From NCBI GenBank assembly GCA_021292165.1, contig CM037879.1:162866886-162930885 (forward strand): a stretch of DNA of 64,000 nt, read 5' to 3'. This stretch comes from Shinisaurus crocodilurus (taxonomy: Eukaryota > Chordata > Lepidosauria > Squamata > Shinisauridae). How positions within the stretch are numbered: the first letter of the stretch is position 1; each line of letters opens with the position of its first letter. The notes beneath the pieces are model-generated. The model was not told the DNA's origin. It was given only the letters and a program-made list of their open reading frames with translations, and did no database searches. Positions 37,278 to 60,929 of the stretch are shown piece after piece. The position numbers were made by a program, and so were the translations under genes.

Positions 37278-39480
37278 ATGCCTCTCAAGGCACCATTTAG
37301 AAAATGTCAGCGGTGTGGGACTAAAATCCCCCCCGCTGACAATCACTTACTCTGCCTGCTGTGTCTCGGACAGGGACACGTCGTGGAGTCCTGCAAGCAT
37401 TGTCAGGCCTTCACTAAGCAGGCCAGAAAAGCCCGCCAAACGAAATTGAGGGCCCTTTTGTGGGAGCAATCCCTGTCAGCAAAAGGCCCCACTCCAGAGG
37501 AACGGCCTGGGGGATCCCAGCCGGCCAAGAAGCCATTAACGGACACGCTAACAGCTAAAAAACTGGCTAAGAAGGCTCGCAAGGATAAGGCGAAACGCCT
37601 TAAGGAGAAAATGGCGGTTGAGCCTGACGAAATGGCGGGCCTGTCGACTTCGCCCACTGTGGTGGTATCGAAGCGTACGGTGGCATTGATTGAGGCTCTG
37701 GCTGGTGCTCGGGATCGAGCTTCGGGACTGATTGCCTGCCAGTCCACTCCGGCCTCGACTACGTCTCCTCGAGGCCGAGAGATCGAAAAAGAGCCGATGA
37801 CTGCGGCAGCTTCCCTGTCGGAGGGAGAGCTTGTGGCTTCGCCAGCCCAGCTCGAGGAGCAGAAGACATCGGACAGACCCCGTTCGGGCTCGAGGGGTCC
37901 TCCACCGCTACTGTCTCCGTCGGTTGGGTGCGCAGAGGAGCGTCAAGAACACCGCCGCCAATCACGATCCCCGCATTATCGGGCTCGTGACTCGGTCTCC
38001 ATGGCTTCGAGCCATCGGTCTCGTCTCTCCCGCTACCGAGATGAGAGGTCGAGGTCCCGCTCCTACTACTCGGGATCGAGTTCTAGGGAGCTACTACTCG
38101 AGGTCGAGACGCTCACCGAGACGCGAGAGGTCGGAACGTCGCTACTACCACAGACGTTCAGTTTCTCCAGACAGGCACCGTGGTCGGAGGCATTCTCCTT
38201 CACCTCGACGAGATGTGGCTGTGTCTCGTGCCCCGGTTGAAGTAGTGCGAGAGCCGACTGCATCGACATCGACGGCTCAACCACAGTCTCTCATGCGTCT
38301 ACCGGTTGCGACTGATGTTGTTGGTCACTCCTCGTCGGGATCGGCATACCTGTCGGACTCGGCGGCTTCCTCCTCCCACTCCACTTCGCCAGACGCACAG
38401 GTGGAGTCTAAAGACGCGGTCTCCCCATCGGAGGACATGGGGAGTTTCGCTGAGCATGTCAGCCGGCTGGTGACTGCTCTGGGAGTTGAGGCGAAGTCTT
38501 CGAAAGGAAAGGCCAAGGATGACATTTATGCTGTCCTTAGGACGACACAGTCGAACCAGTTGTTCCTTCCATTCCTGCCGACACTGTTGGAGACGGTGCA
38601 GGAAACCTGGAAGACTCCGGCCTCAACTAAACCGACGGCCAAACGCCTGGAGTCAATGTACAAGATCCAGGAGGAAGGAGCAAAATTCCTGTTTTCTCAT
38701 CCGACCCCGAACTCGCTTATAGTTAAATCGGCGCAGTCTCGTGGGGGGAAGCAGCATACCACTCCGGCAGATAAAGAGGGTAAGACACTAGATTCCTACG
38801 GCCGTAGGATCTACTCATCGTCTTCCCTCGGACTCAAGATATCTAACTACGAGGCGTTGTTAGCTAGATATCAAATGTACATCACGGAGAAGCTGGGAGA
38901 CCTCTGTGATTATCTGCCGGACGACAAGAGGGACCTGGCGGCTCAATTTATTAAAGAGGCGACTAGCATCGGTGCCTGCAGATGAATACAGCAAGGCACC
39001 AAGTCGACAGCCACGCCAGGTCGATGGTCGGTTCCGTGGCTTTGAGGAGGCACGCATGGCTTCGCTCTACCGCCCTGACTCCCGACGATAGGGCGAAGAT
39101 CCAGGACCTCCCTTTTGACGGCGAGGGGTTATTTAATTCCTCCACGGACGACTCCCTCGACTCTGCCCAGAAAGCTCTGACGACGGCGAAGAAGATGGGA
39201 CTTATCCGCCAGCAACCGTCCCAGAGCTTTAGACCACGACGTTGGTCTCGATTCCCGTTCCCAGCCAGACAGTACCAACAGCCAGGCCAGTACAGAAGCG
39301 GGAACCGGAGGCCCGGAGCGCCACAACCGCAAGCGCCGCAACGACCGTTCCAGCAGCGGTCCAGAGGCACCAGGAGGGGAGGCGACGCCGGCCGGCCGGC
39401 ATCGTCTTTGACTGCCTCGCCGTCACAAACGTACTGCCACGAACTCTCCACCTCGACGACACCTCTGCACTACCTCAGAC
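37278..39480 (+). pseudogene. DIRS gag-like gene, frameshifted
   Basis: The start ATG at 37,278 opens a typical vertebrate DIRS gag N terminus, with a Cys/His cluster (KCQRCGTK, CLLCLGQGH, CKHC) followed by a Lys-rich and then a Ser/Arg-rich region. The text changes frame near 38,090 (first frame ends at 38,240, continuation ends at 38,985). It changes again near 38,960, where a third frame reads ALRRHAWLRSTALTPDDRAK and LPFDGEGLF. At least two indels therefore break it. The product would package the element RNA. The right limit overlaps the RT region and is approximate. A run of about 20 A lies upstream at 37,160. Confidence 0.85.
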
Positions 39481-39599
39481 TACTCTCTTCGGCTTTCGAC
39501 TTTGCCACCACCTCCAATCGTGGAGGACCATCACGACGGATCGATGGGTGCTGCGCATCGTGGAACACGGTTACAGGATCGAGTTCGGAGTTCTTCCCC

Positions 39600-41320
39600 C
39601 GTTTCTCGGGATCAAGACCACCCGTCCAACTCGGGTGCTGATGGAGGAAGTTTCTACCCTCCTTCGAAAGGGAGCGATACAGCCAGTCCTCACAGAAGAC
39701 TCTCAGGACGGGCTATACTCCAGGTACTTCATCGTGAAGAAAAAAGGAGGAGGACTCAGACCGATCCTGGACCTTCGGAAATCTTTTTATCCCACCGAAA
39801 AGGTTCCGCATGGTCACGCTCCAATCGATCCTTCCGCTACTCCAAAGGAACGATTGGTTCGCATCCATCGACCTCAAGGATGCATACTTCCACATCGCCA
39901 TCCACGAGGACAGCCGGAAATACCTTCGGTTCCGAGTGGGGGACGACTCCTACCAGTTCGTCGTTCTTCCATTCGGACTTTCCACCGCACCGAGGGTATT
40001 CACGAAGTGTGTGGCGGTGGTGTGTGCAAGTCTAAGGGCAAGAGGCATCACCATCTTTCCCTACCTCGACGATTGGTTGCTGGTGGCATCCTCGAGGATC
40101 GAGCTCCAGAGGGCTCTCAAAGAAACTCTCGATCTCATGCTCGAATTGGGACTTTGTCTGAACGCGGAAAAGTCGGTCCTACAGCCAACGAGAGAGATCC
40201 AATACATAGGGGCAAGGCTAAGCACGTTCGATGGTCGGGCGTATCTCCCAAACGACAGGGCGTTCAAACTGATCTCCCTTGCAAGCAAAGTATCCAAACA
40301 ATCGGTGACAACAGCTCATGTCGTACAAAGACTTCTGGGGCACATGGCCTCGACCATCGCAGTCGTACGCTATGCGAGGCTTCACATGCGACCGCTTCAG
40401 ACCTGGTTTGTTCGAGCCTTCGAACCAGAAAAGGACAGACCTTCTCTTCGTCTACTACTCCCACGAGCCGTAAGAGAGTCTTTGAGGTGGTGGCAGCAGG
40501 AATCAAATCTACTCGACGGTGTGCCATTTCAACCGCCGGTACCGAGCAGGATACTGACGACGGACACGTCCTTACTGGGATGGGGGGCCCACTCCGAAGA
40601 CCACGTCGTACAGGGCACATGGTCCCCGACGGAGGCCTCCAAGCATATCAGTTGGCTGGAGCTGATGGCTGTATGGAGGGCGCTATCTTACTGGAACGTT
40701 ATCTTACCGGACATCACATACAGATCGTGACGGACAATACCACAGTGGTGGCTTATATCAACAAGCAGGGAGGCACCAAATCCGTGCGCCTCACGCAACT
40801 GACCATGCGAATCTACGAGTGGGCCCTCCCTCGTCAGATGTCATTTGTAGCGATTCATATCGCTGGGAAGACGAACATACTGGCGGACACACTGAGCAGA
40901 GTGTCTCTGCAATCACACGAGTGGGAATTGAACAGGCAAGTGTTGACTTCCCTATTTCATCGGTGGGGTCGACCGGACATGGACTTATTTGCAACCAGCG
41001 AAAACGCAGCCTGTCCACTGTTCTGCAGCAGAGCAGGGTCGGCCCCGAAGTCGATGACCGACGCGTTCCTGTTGGAATGGAGCAACGGGTTTTTCTAAAT
41101 ATTCCCTCCAATTCCGCTCCTAACACGAGTGCTAGCCAAGATATCGCTAGACAGGACAAATTGCATACTAATTTCTCCATGGTGGCCGAGACAGCCTTGG
41201 TTCTCCCACTTACTCAATCTGTCCCAGGGAGATTATCTGCAATTACCAACTCGAGACGATCTGCTGACACAGCACCAAGGCAAGGTACTTCATCCGAATC
41301 TGCATCCCTTAAGCCTCACA
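39600..41320 (+). pseudogene. DIRS RT, RNase H and methyltransferase-like region, frameshifted
   Basis: The N-terminal part (GAIQPVLTEDSQDGLYSRYF, KKKGGGLRPILDLRK) and the RT core lie in different frames, switching near 39,780. The RT core holds WFASIDLKDAYFHIAI and the YLDD box at 40,062-40,073. RNase H starts with ILTTDTSLLGWG (about 40,545), then the frame switches back near 40,715 to HIQIVTDNTTVVAYINKQGG. A methyltransferase-like end (MDLFATSENAACPLF, ISPWWPRQPWFSHLL) is cut by a stop at 41,096-41,098. With two shifts and one stop, it is inactive. Confidence 0.88.
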
Positions 41321-41322
41321 GC

Positions 41323-42366
41323 ATGGAGGATCAGATAACGATGGATACGGACCTGTCTGAGGTGGTTAAAGACGTTTTGCTGGCAGCACGCAAACCTTCG
41401 ACAAGACTTTCTTATGAGAGGAAATGGCAAGCTTTCTCCAGCTTTGTCTCGGCTTCGGGTAAAGACCCTGCAGCATGCTCGGTATCCACTGTCCTCGATT
41501 TTCTGCACTCGTTGATGACCCGGGGACTAAAATTTTCATCAATTAAAGTTTATTTGGCTGCAATTACGGCTTATTGCACAACTTCTACTGGCATGTCGCT
41601 ATTTGTCCATCCCCTAGTGAAACAATTTTTGAAGGGATTAAAAAATTTATGTCCTCCAACGAGGAATATTACACCGGGATGGGACCTTCAACTGGTTTTG
41701 AAGGCACTAACAAAAGCGCCGTTCGAACCCATGGCGAAGTCAGACTTACGCCTTCTGTCGCTGAAAACCCTGTTTCTGGTAGCGATTACATCTGCAAGGC
41801 GCGTTGGCGAGATAGCCGCACTCAGAATTGATCCTCCGTATACAACCTTTCACAAAGACAAAGTCGTTTTGCGGCCAGATATATCATTTCTTCCCAAAGT
41901 CATTTCCGAATTTCACCTGGGTCAGGACATTATACTTCCAGCATTCTTTCCATCACCAACGTCGGATGTCGAGAGACTTTTACACAGCCTCGATGTCCGT
42001 AGAGCCCTAGCCTTTTACAAGGCGCGTACAGAGCCCATAAGACACACTCAACAACTTTTTGTCTGCTACGGCCCACCAAAAAAGGGCTGCCCCGTGTCGA
42101 AGCAAAGACTGTCCTCATGGCTGGTCGACACTATTAAATTGGCATATCAACTTGCCGATCGCGCTTTACCGGGCTCAGTAAGGGCGCATTCTACGAGAGC
42201 CATGTCGACTTCGACGGCATTTGACAGAGGAATTTCTTTATCGGACTTGTGCAGGGCGGCAACTTGGTCTTCACCCTCCACCTTTATCCGACACTACCGC
42301 CTCGACGTTCGAGCCAGGGCGCAGAACGCTTTCGGGAGAGCGGTCCTATCATCGGTCACCATCTGA
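41323..42366 (+). CDS. DIRS tyrosine recombinase, open frame
   Basis: The enzyme that would integrate a circular DNA copy of the element. The frame is open upstream to 40,819, but the homology begins near 41,323 (MEDQITMDTD), giving 347 residues. The core-binding part includes ARKPSTRLSYERKWQAFSSF. The catalytic set is visible: R in TSARRVGEIAAL, HSTR at 42,187-42,198, W in AATWSSPSTF and Y in FIRHYRLD (42,295-42,297). It overlaps the end of the RT/methyltransferase region in another frame, as is usual in DIRS. The start is uncertain because DIRS recombinases may be expressed by unusual means. Confidence 0.85.
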   Translation: MEDQITMDTDLSEVVKDVLLAARKPSTRLSYERKWQAFSSFVSASGKDPAACSVSTVLDFLHSLMTRGLKFSSIKVYLAAITAYCTTSTGMSLFVHPLVKQFLKGLKNLCPPTRNITPGWDLQLVLKALTKAPFEPMAKSDLRLLSLKTLFLVAITSARRVGEIAALRIDPPYTTFHKDKVVLRPDISFLPKVISEFHLGQDIILPAFFPSPTSDVERLLHSLDVRRALAFYKARTEPIRHTQQLFVCYGPPKKGCPVSKQRLSSWLVDTIKLAYQLADRALPGSVRAHSTRAMSTSTAFDRGISLSDLCRAATWSSPSTFIRHYRLDVRARAQNAFGRAVLSSVTI

Positions 42367-42411
42367 CTACCGACACCGACCCATCCTCCGGTAAGTCAGC
42401 TTGCTAATCTA

Positions 42412-42504
42412 CCCATATGTGTGTGAAGCACAGAGACCACGAAGAAGGACAGGTTGCTTACCTGTAACTGTAGTTCTTCGAGTGGTCATCTGTGCATTCA
42501 CACA
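42412..42504 (+). repeat. DIRS internal complementary region
   Basis: CCCATATGTGTGTGAAGCAC and onward to GAAGAA is the complement of the element's left end. GGACAGGTTGCTTACCTGTA to CATTCACACA is the complement of its right end. The two joined complements let the model DIRS cycle form a circle. Confidence 0.92.
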
Positions 42505-42827
42505 ACCCGCCCTCCTTCCCCTCTCGGTGTCTGCATCGAGTTCGATGGATACCCAGGTGGAAATGGGATGGTCTGTTGTCTTTTTGTTTTTGTTTTTTTG
42601 AGACGATCTCGATCACATCGGGATCGAGGTTTTGTCTATCGATCTCGTGGACATCGAATTCGATAGTCTGTTTTTATTTTGTCTTTTCCTTCTAGACAAT
42701 CTCGATTTGCTCGGGATTGAGACTTTTTTACTATCGATCTCGTAGTCATCGAGCTCGAGGGGGTGTAGTAAGCTCCTTTTTCCCCTGGATCAGCCTCGGT
42801 TCCGGGGGTCGCAATAGGCGGTCTCAG
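42505..42827 (+). other. DIRS 3' spacer
   Basis: Between the internal complementary region and the right repeat. It contains several GATCTCG/CGAGATC-like motifs (CATCGGGATCGAGG, ATCGATCTCGTGG) and T-rich stretches. No gene. Confidence 0.6.
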
Positions 42828-42965
42828 GGAACTGAGGAGACGGGCGGGAGCCGCGCTAAGGAGCACGCGCGAGGGGGAGGGGCTCCCGCCCAGTTCAGCT
42901 CAGCTAAAGAAGTTCCGATCGATCTCAGCGCAGGCGCAGAGAACCCATATGTGTGTGAATGCACA
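42828..42965 (-). repeat. DIRS right inverted terminal repeat
   Basis: The complement of the left repeat, from GGAACTGAGGAGACGGGCGG to AACCCATATGTGTGTGAA. The element continues for about 48 bases to CCTGTCCTTCTT. Confidence 0.9.
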
Positions 42966-43012
42966 GATGACCACTCGAAGAACTACAGTTACAGGTAAGC
43001 AACCTGTCCTTC

Positions 43013-43583
43013 TTGATTGTCCCAATCACTGTAGAGCCTTCACCTTGGCACGATTTAATGTACTTCCATCAGCCCTTCTGGAGGGGAGATATTCATGCAT
43101 TCCATATTTCTTTCGTGTTTGCCCCTGCCATTCGGGCATGGTAGAATCAATTGAACATGTGCTTTTGTATTGCGCCTTCTATACAGATATAAGTTCTGTG
43201 TATATTACCCCTCTAATAAACAACTATCGCAGCAGATCCGATGAATTCTATACGACCGTACTTCTTTCAGACTCCTCTCCCGAAACTATTATAAATGTGG
43301 CCAAATTCTGTGTACTGGCATGCATTTTTAGGAAGCAGAGGGTAGATACTCCAGCTATTCATGCAAGTAACCTATAGTTGACTCCACCAAAGGGCTATTA
43401 TGTATTACCCCACCACAAAAAAATTCCATGTAGTGTTTTTTTCTTTTCTGGTGCCCTCCAGGTCATTTGTGGCACTTTTCTGTACGGTTCAACCTGTCTT
43501 ATTGAATTGTATGTCAGAATACTCAATATGTTTTGCTTTGTTTTATAGTGACTGGTCTATGACTGTAATAAAGCTTTGTTTGT
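43013..43583 (+). mobile_element. LINE fragment, right part and 3' end
   Basis: The frame 43,000-43,375 reads FTLARFNVLPSALLEGRY, then VCPCHSGMVESIEHVLLYC, a Cys/His cluster found at the C terminus of several LINE clades. It stops at TAG (about 43,375), with a 3' UTR ending GTAATAAAGCTTTGTTTG. Target copy TAGGTATATAACT follows at 43,584-43,596. Confidence 0.78.
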
Positions 43584-43596
43584 TAGGTATATAACT
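43584..43596 (+). repeat. LINE target-site duplication, right copy
   Basis: TAGGTATATAACT, exact match to 36,420-36,432, directly after the LINE 3' end. Confidence 0.88.
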
Positions 43597-43611
43597 GCAC
43601 AAGCCACACAA

Positions 43612-43792
43612 AGTTTAGAAAACACAGTATGTTTATTGAAATCAACCGATACTTAAAAAATCAAACCAAACCAAACCACAGCCCTTTAAATTTGTTTTAT
43701 GGGGAGTTTTACAACTGTGTTACTCTTGCAGCTGGGCAGTTGCTGGGATGATGCATAAATGTAACCGATAACATCAGTCTACAATAAGATTT
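43612..43792 (-). terminator. SLC25A15: SLC25A15 3' UTR and AATAAA signal
   Basis: A canonical AATAAA on the minus strand lies at 43,637-43,632, about 155 bases past the stop. Cleavage would fall near 43,612-43,620, only about 20 bases from the LINE target duplication (43,584-43,596). Confidence 0.65.
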
Positions 43793-56352
<12,560 letters not shown>

Positions 56353-56705
56353 CTTTCCCACTTGCTTTCTGGTGGCTCTAAATCAGGAAGATTTCCGTAG
56401 CCCGTGGGGAGTTGTGATGAGTACCTCTAAACTGGGAGGGGGAGAAAAAAATGCTTATACCTGCAGCCCATAAAGTATACAGTACAGTATTTCCATTTCT
56501 ATTTAACATCGTCAAAGCACTGCACCATCAGCAAAAGTAAGACATGTGGTTAAAATTTTAGACTTGCGTCAAATAAAATATCCACAGTTAGCACCATATT
56601 GCATTAAAATTTAACACTCGGTTTGCTCATTTTTAAAGGAACAGTTGCTCCAATAAATCATGTGTGAGGACTGATTCTCCCACCCCACCCCAATATGCCA
56701 GTAAC

Positions 56706-56869
56706 ACTCACTGGGTGACTTTGGGCCAGTCACAGACTCTCAGCCTAACGTACCTCACAGGGTTGTTGTGAGGATAAAATGGAGAGGAGGAGGACTATGT
56801 AAGCCGCCTTGGGTTCCTTGCAGGAAAAAAGGCAGAGGTATAACTATAATAAATAAATAAATAAATAAC
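56706..56869 (+). mobile_element. Sauria-type SINE, 5' truncated
   Basis: It begins inside the body at CTCACTGGGTGACTTTGGG and runs to an (AAAT)n tail. The tRNA-like head is absent. It lies about 330 bases upstream (in gene sense) of the SLC25A15 start exon. Confidence 0.85.
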
Positions 56870-57257
56870 AAGGCAAGACAGACCTTACTTGCAAAAAGTC
56901 AGGAGAAAGAAACTCGGCCCCTCTTCATCGTCGAGATCTAAGCTATAGGACTAAGCACCTCAACCTAAGCACACACATTTGGAGGTTCCATTGAAATCAA
57001 CAGGAACTGCATTCAAATAGATACATTTAGAAATTAAGACTGATCGCTCCAAATAAATGTGACAAACAAATAAACACCTTTTTAAGCCACATTTACCATC
57101 AGAACTCTTCCTGTCCTCCACCTTCGCCTGCAATTTGTTTCCTGTATGTGGAGAAAATGCATCAAGTGCAGGGGGTGGGGGCAGGGGCAGGGCGGGGAAA
57201 GAATATTGCCAATATGTAAAATATGGCTACTAGAACCAATATGTCAGTTCATTCATT

Positions 57258-57470
57258 CATTCATTCATTCATTCCACTTACACCTCATCGTTCTGCCAAG
57301 AAGCTCAGGGTGGGGTAGATGGTTCCCCTGCTCTCCATTCTATTTATGAAGTAGGTTATGGACCAAGAGCACCTAGTGAGGTTCATGATTGAGTAAGGAT
57401 TTGAATCTGGGTCTCCCAAGTCCTAGTCCAGCACTCTAACCATTACACTACACTACCTTTCCAATATGTT
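57258..57470 (-). mobile_element. Diverged tRNA-derived SINE
   Basis: Reverse copy: GAAGTAGGTTATGG, CACCTAGTGAGGTTCATG, then CACTCTAACCATTACACTA as the degenerate tRNA head. It follows an (ATTC)n tract at 57249-57276. Confidence 0.6.
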
Positions 57471-57476
57471 GCTAAA

Positions 57477-59766
57477 GACAAATGCCCCCCAACTGAGCAA
57501 GAGCTCTGTGAAGAGAAACAAGTTTCTGTTTGCAGATCTCACCTACTGCATGCACAAAAGGGCACTGCAGCAAGGGGGGAAAACCCTTCTGATCCATGCA
57601 TAGGATCAGGCTGTGCAGTAACTCTGGTGTGGGAAAATATGTTTAACATGATGTACCAAGTGTGGTGCATTTTTTGTACAACATATAGGGATGTGCAAAT
57701 CAGCAAAACTCGAGCTGGCCAAAGTTCTCATTCCACCTCAAAGCTCATTCCAACTTGAGTCTGTATCAGATTGCAAGCTGCTCCCCGCCCCCTTTTCACA
57801 TGAAAATCCATGCGTATTTCGGTGCACATTTATCCAAATGCATGCACATCTTTGAAATATACGTACACAATCCTCTCCCATTGATTAAAGTGTATTTGTG
57901 CGCATTTCCCAAATGAATGCCTTTTTTCATGCACATTTTTCAAATGTACGCATGCTGTGCAAAGGATTTTTTTTGCCCGCAAATCACATGGCAAGCTCGG
58001 AAATGTACAGACCTCAATCGCAGATTGCATCTGAGTCTGTGTTCGGTCCGGAAGGTGCAAACTGGGTAAATCCTGATCAAAGACTAACTGAAATGAATTC
58101 ATCATACATCTCTAGATTGGGTACCTCCTGCACTGCATACATGTGGTTGTGCAATGAATGACAATGTTTGCTTGTGTGTGTGTGTATTTACAAAGAGGGA
58201 AAGCATCAAAACCCACCCAATCCAGCCCACCACCACAGGAGGAGAACCAGTCCACATCACTAAACTACTGTAGGCTGCAGAAACAAACCAAGGGGAGCAG
58301 CAAGATACCCAGAGGAAGACCAGCCCTCCATGGTCCCTACTCACTACAAATAGAGGAAAAAATCCTTGCTGTAGATAACAGCAATATGTCAGACTTCGAG
58401 CGTGATAACAATTAATTTGCTGAGCCCCTTGAACAATATTACTGGGCAAAAGTCCACTCCACCTAGCTACTTGGCCGGGATCCAGAGACTTGCCTACACA
58501 TGGGGGTCTCGTTCCCTTTTCCAAGAGAAAACTGCTCAAGACTTGGCAATTTCAGACTGTGCAGGGAGAACATCCCCCTGCATCCAACTGCATTATGGAG
58601 CCACTGGATCATGAGCCTCTCTCCAGTTATAGCATTCCTTGACACCCCAACAGAAATAATAATAAAAAACCCCAATATATTTTGTGGAAGTGGGAATCGT
58701 AGCAATCCCAATGAACCACCAGAACACACAGACACACACAAACAATGCCCATTGATCCATCCAATTGTCGTACCTTGGCATCCTGCCCTGTCATACGTAA
58801 GTGTGTGTACATCTTTCTATGAATGACTATGCATTGGTAGGTCTGAGTTTAAAATAAACTTGGATTTAGGGATCAAAAGAAAGCTGTGGGACCACATGCT
58901 CCCTTCATTAAATAATAATTTTAGGCAGGCTAAGAACAGTATAACCTAGAAGCATACTACAAATCCATAAAGGAAAGCATTTGCACAAGTGCACTCACCA
59001 AACTGTATTATTTACAATAACTTTATCCTATGACCTGATATGCTCCTTTAATACCTCTAATTCCTAATCTCAGCAACCTAGTTCGAAACAAGTAGTAGAT
59101 AGTCTCATACTACTGGGCCCTCCCCTTTGGGAATATTGCTGAAAACAAATACTTCAGACAAAGCCAGCTCAAGATAAAAATGCATTGGGAGTAAACTTTA
59201 ATGAATCAACTATTCCCAAACCATACCCAAGTGAGCCTCTATAATAACTCAGGAGAAAAAAAAGTTTAGCCTCCTTCACTATAATGCCACAGGCTGGGAA
59301 CTGATTTATTTTAAGGTTATTTTATGATCCTTAGGCACTCAATAAATTAATACTAAAAATAATCACTGCCGCCAATCCAGAGCCAGGAGTAGCCTTTGTA
59401 TGCCAGGATGGAAGAAGGCATTTTGTTATGCATGTGACTAGGGTTGCAATATGTAGTTAATTAATTACTTTGATTAATAAATGTATTTTATTTTTATTAT
59501 TATCATTATTATTGTTATTATTTTATTATTATATTAAATCAATTTTAATGTTGTTGAGATTAATCAATTGAGGGCGCAATCCTGTGCACGTTCGGACAGA
59601 AAAAAGTCCTACAACTCCCGGGATGGCTGGCTGGGATACGCTGGGTATTGTAGGACTTCTTCTGCCTAAATATACATAGGATTGAGCCCTAAAAATGGCC
59701 TTTTGATCTCTCCCTGCACACTACCAGTTATGCAGTCCTTGACACCAGCAACATCTTTAGTGCGGG
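57477..59766. other. Intergenic or 5' intron region: nothing coding
   Basis: No exon, RNA gene or complete repeat that I can support. Contains an AT-rich (TTA)n stretch at 59,480-59,540 and the MITE at 59,574. Confidence 0.4.
59574..59690 (+). mobile_element. Palindromic MITE (GCAATCCTGTGCACG family)
   Basis: Homologous to 2990-3120: GCGCAATCCTGTGCACG, AAAAAGTCCTACAACTCCCG and the inverted GTAGGACTTCTTCTGCC and ATAGGATTGAGCCC. Confidence 0.7.
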
Positions 59767-59767
59767 T

Positions 59768-59945
59768 AGGAATCATAGATTCATAGATCATAGAGTTGGA
59801 AGGGGCCTACAAGGCCATCGAGTCCAACCCCCTGCTCAGTGCAGGAAACTAGAGGAGGGGTCTCCCATCCAAGTAATAACCAGGCTTGACCCTGCTTAGC
59901 TTTCTACGCGCAGACAAGCTGAGCCAGCATGAGCCGAATCTTCCC
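59768..59945 (-). mobile_element. CR1 LINE 3' end
   Basis: AATCATAGATTCATAGATCA, the complement of the CR1 ATTCTATGA-type tail, is followed by GAGTTGGAAGGGGCCTACAA and GAGTCCAACCCCCTGCTCAG. Confidence 0.75.
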
Positions 59946-60059
59946 AATCTCGGTGAGCAATCAAAACAAAAATAACACAATAGCCATACATCTATCCAAC
60001 TATCATACCTATGTGTCCAGCTCTGTTACAGACAAAAACATGTGATCGTCAGGACTGTG

Positions 60060-60560
60060 AAGTTTGCCTCCTTGTACATCACTTCATGATGCCATAATAG
60101 GTCTAGATGAATTCAAGGTGTTGGTTTTGACCTTTAAAACCCTATACGGCTCCGGTCCAATATATCTCAAGGAGCGCCTCCAGCAACATCAAGTAGGCCG
60201 CTCAACAAGATCTGCCACAGACGGCCTTCTCCCTGTCCCATCAGCCAGAGAAACCAAGCTGGTGGGGACTAGGAGGAGGGCCTTTTCTGTGGCAGCCCCC
60301 AATTTATGGAACTCTCTCCCCAGTGACCTCCGCCATGCCCCTTCCTTGATTAGCTTCCGCCATGCATTAAAAACGTGGCTTTTCAGGCGGGAATATGGGG
60401 TGGGTTAGGATTTAAGTTTTGTTCTGTTTTTAATTGTGTTTTATACTGTGTGTGTGTGTGTCCCCCTCTTGTATTTTATTGGATTGTAAATCGCTCAGAG
60501 TGGCCGGATGTCTGGCCAGATGGGCGATTCATAAATATAATAAATAAATAAATAAATAGT
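60060..60560 (+). mobile_element. L2-like LINE 3' end
   Basis: The frame 60,112-60,408 reads KVLVLTFKTLYGSGPIYLKE, then RRRAFSVAAPNLWNSLP and FRHALKTWLFRRE, the typical C terminus of L2/CR1 ORF2. It ends with GTAAATCGCTCAGAGTGGCC and an (AAAT)n tail. Confidence 0.8.
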
Positions 60561-60585
60561 TTATTTTCTCGTCTCCTTAGTTCAG

Positions 60586-60722
60586 CCTTCCCCAACCTGG
60601 TGCCCTCCAGATGTTTTTGACTTCAACTCCCATCAGCCCTAGCCAGCATGGCCAATGATCAGGAATGATGGAAGTTGCAGTCTAAAAATTTTTGGGGAGG
60701 GGACTAGGTTGGGGGATGGCTG
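60586..60722 (+). mobile_element. Diverged palindromic MITE
   Basis: CAGCCTTCCCCAACCTGGTG and the inverted ACTAGGTTGGGGGATGGCTG bracket an AACTCCCATCAGCCCTAGCC core. Confidence 0.65.
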
Positions 60723-60929
60723 TGTAGTTTCTGTCCCACTATCCAGCATATAACCTGCTTAACAGTTTCGTCACATCTGTGACCAACGTCAGCCAATGAA
60801 ACAGAGAGGTATTTGTCATCTTCTATGTACACACTATAAGGGGGGGAAGGGACCCCGAAGCCTTCAGGTGTCTAGTCATCCCTCAGCATCCCTTTGGAGA
60901 AAAAACTGTATGCAAGCCACCAAAGTCTT

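Larger units (their letters stand above)
36850..43012 (+). mobile_element. DIRS-type tyrosine-recombinase retrotransposon
   Basis: About 6.2 kb. It has inverted terminal repeats, gag-like, RT/RNase H, methyltransferase-like and tyrosine-recombinase regions in that order, and an internal complementary region near the right end. These are the defining marks of DIRS elements, which insert through a recombinase and make no target duplication. The borders are set by where the internal complementary region switches from matching the left end to matching the right end, with TTCTT shared at both edges. gag and RT are frameshifted, but the recombinase frame is open. The copy looks fairly young, though not autonomous. 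Confidence 0.92.

Noticed and set aside
37831..38985. Separate second DIRS gene starting at 37,831
   Set aside because: The real text in this frame only starts near 38,090, where the gag frame at 37,278 loses its sense. It is the same gene after a frameshift.
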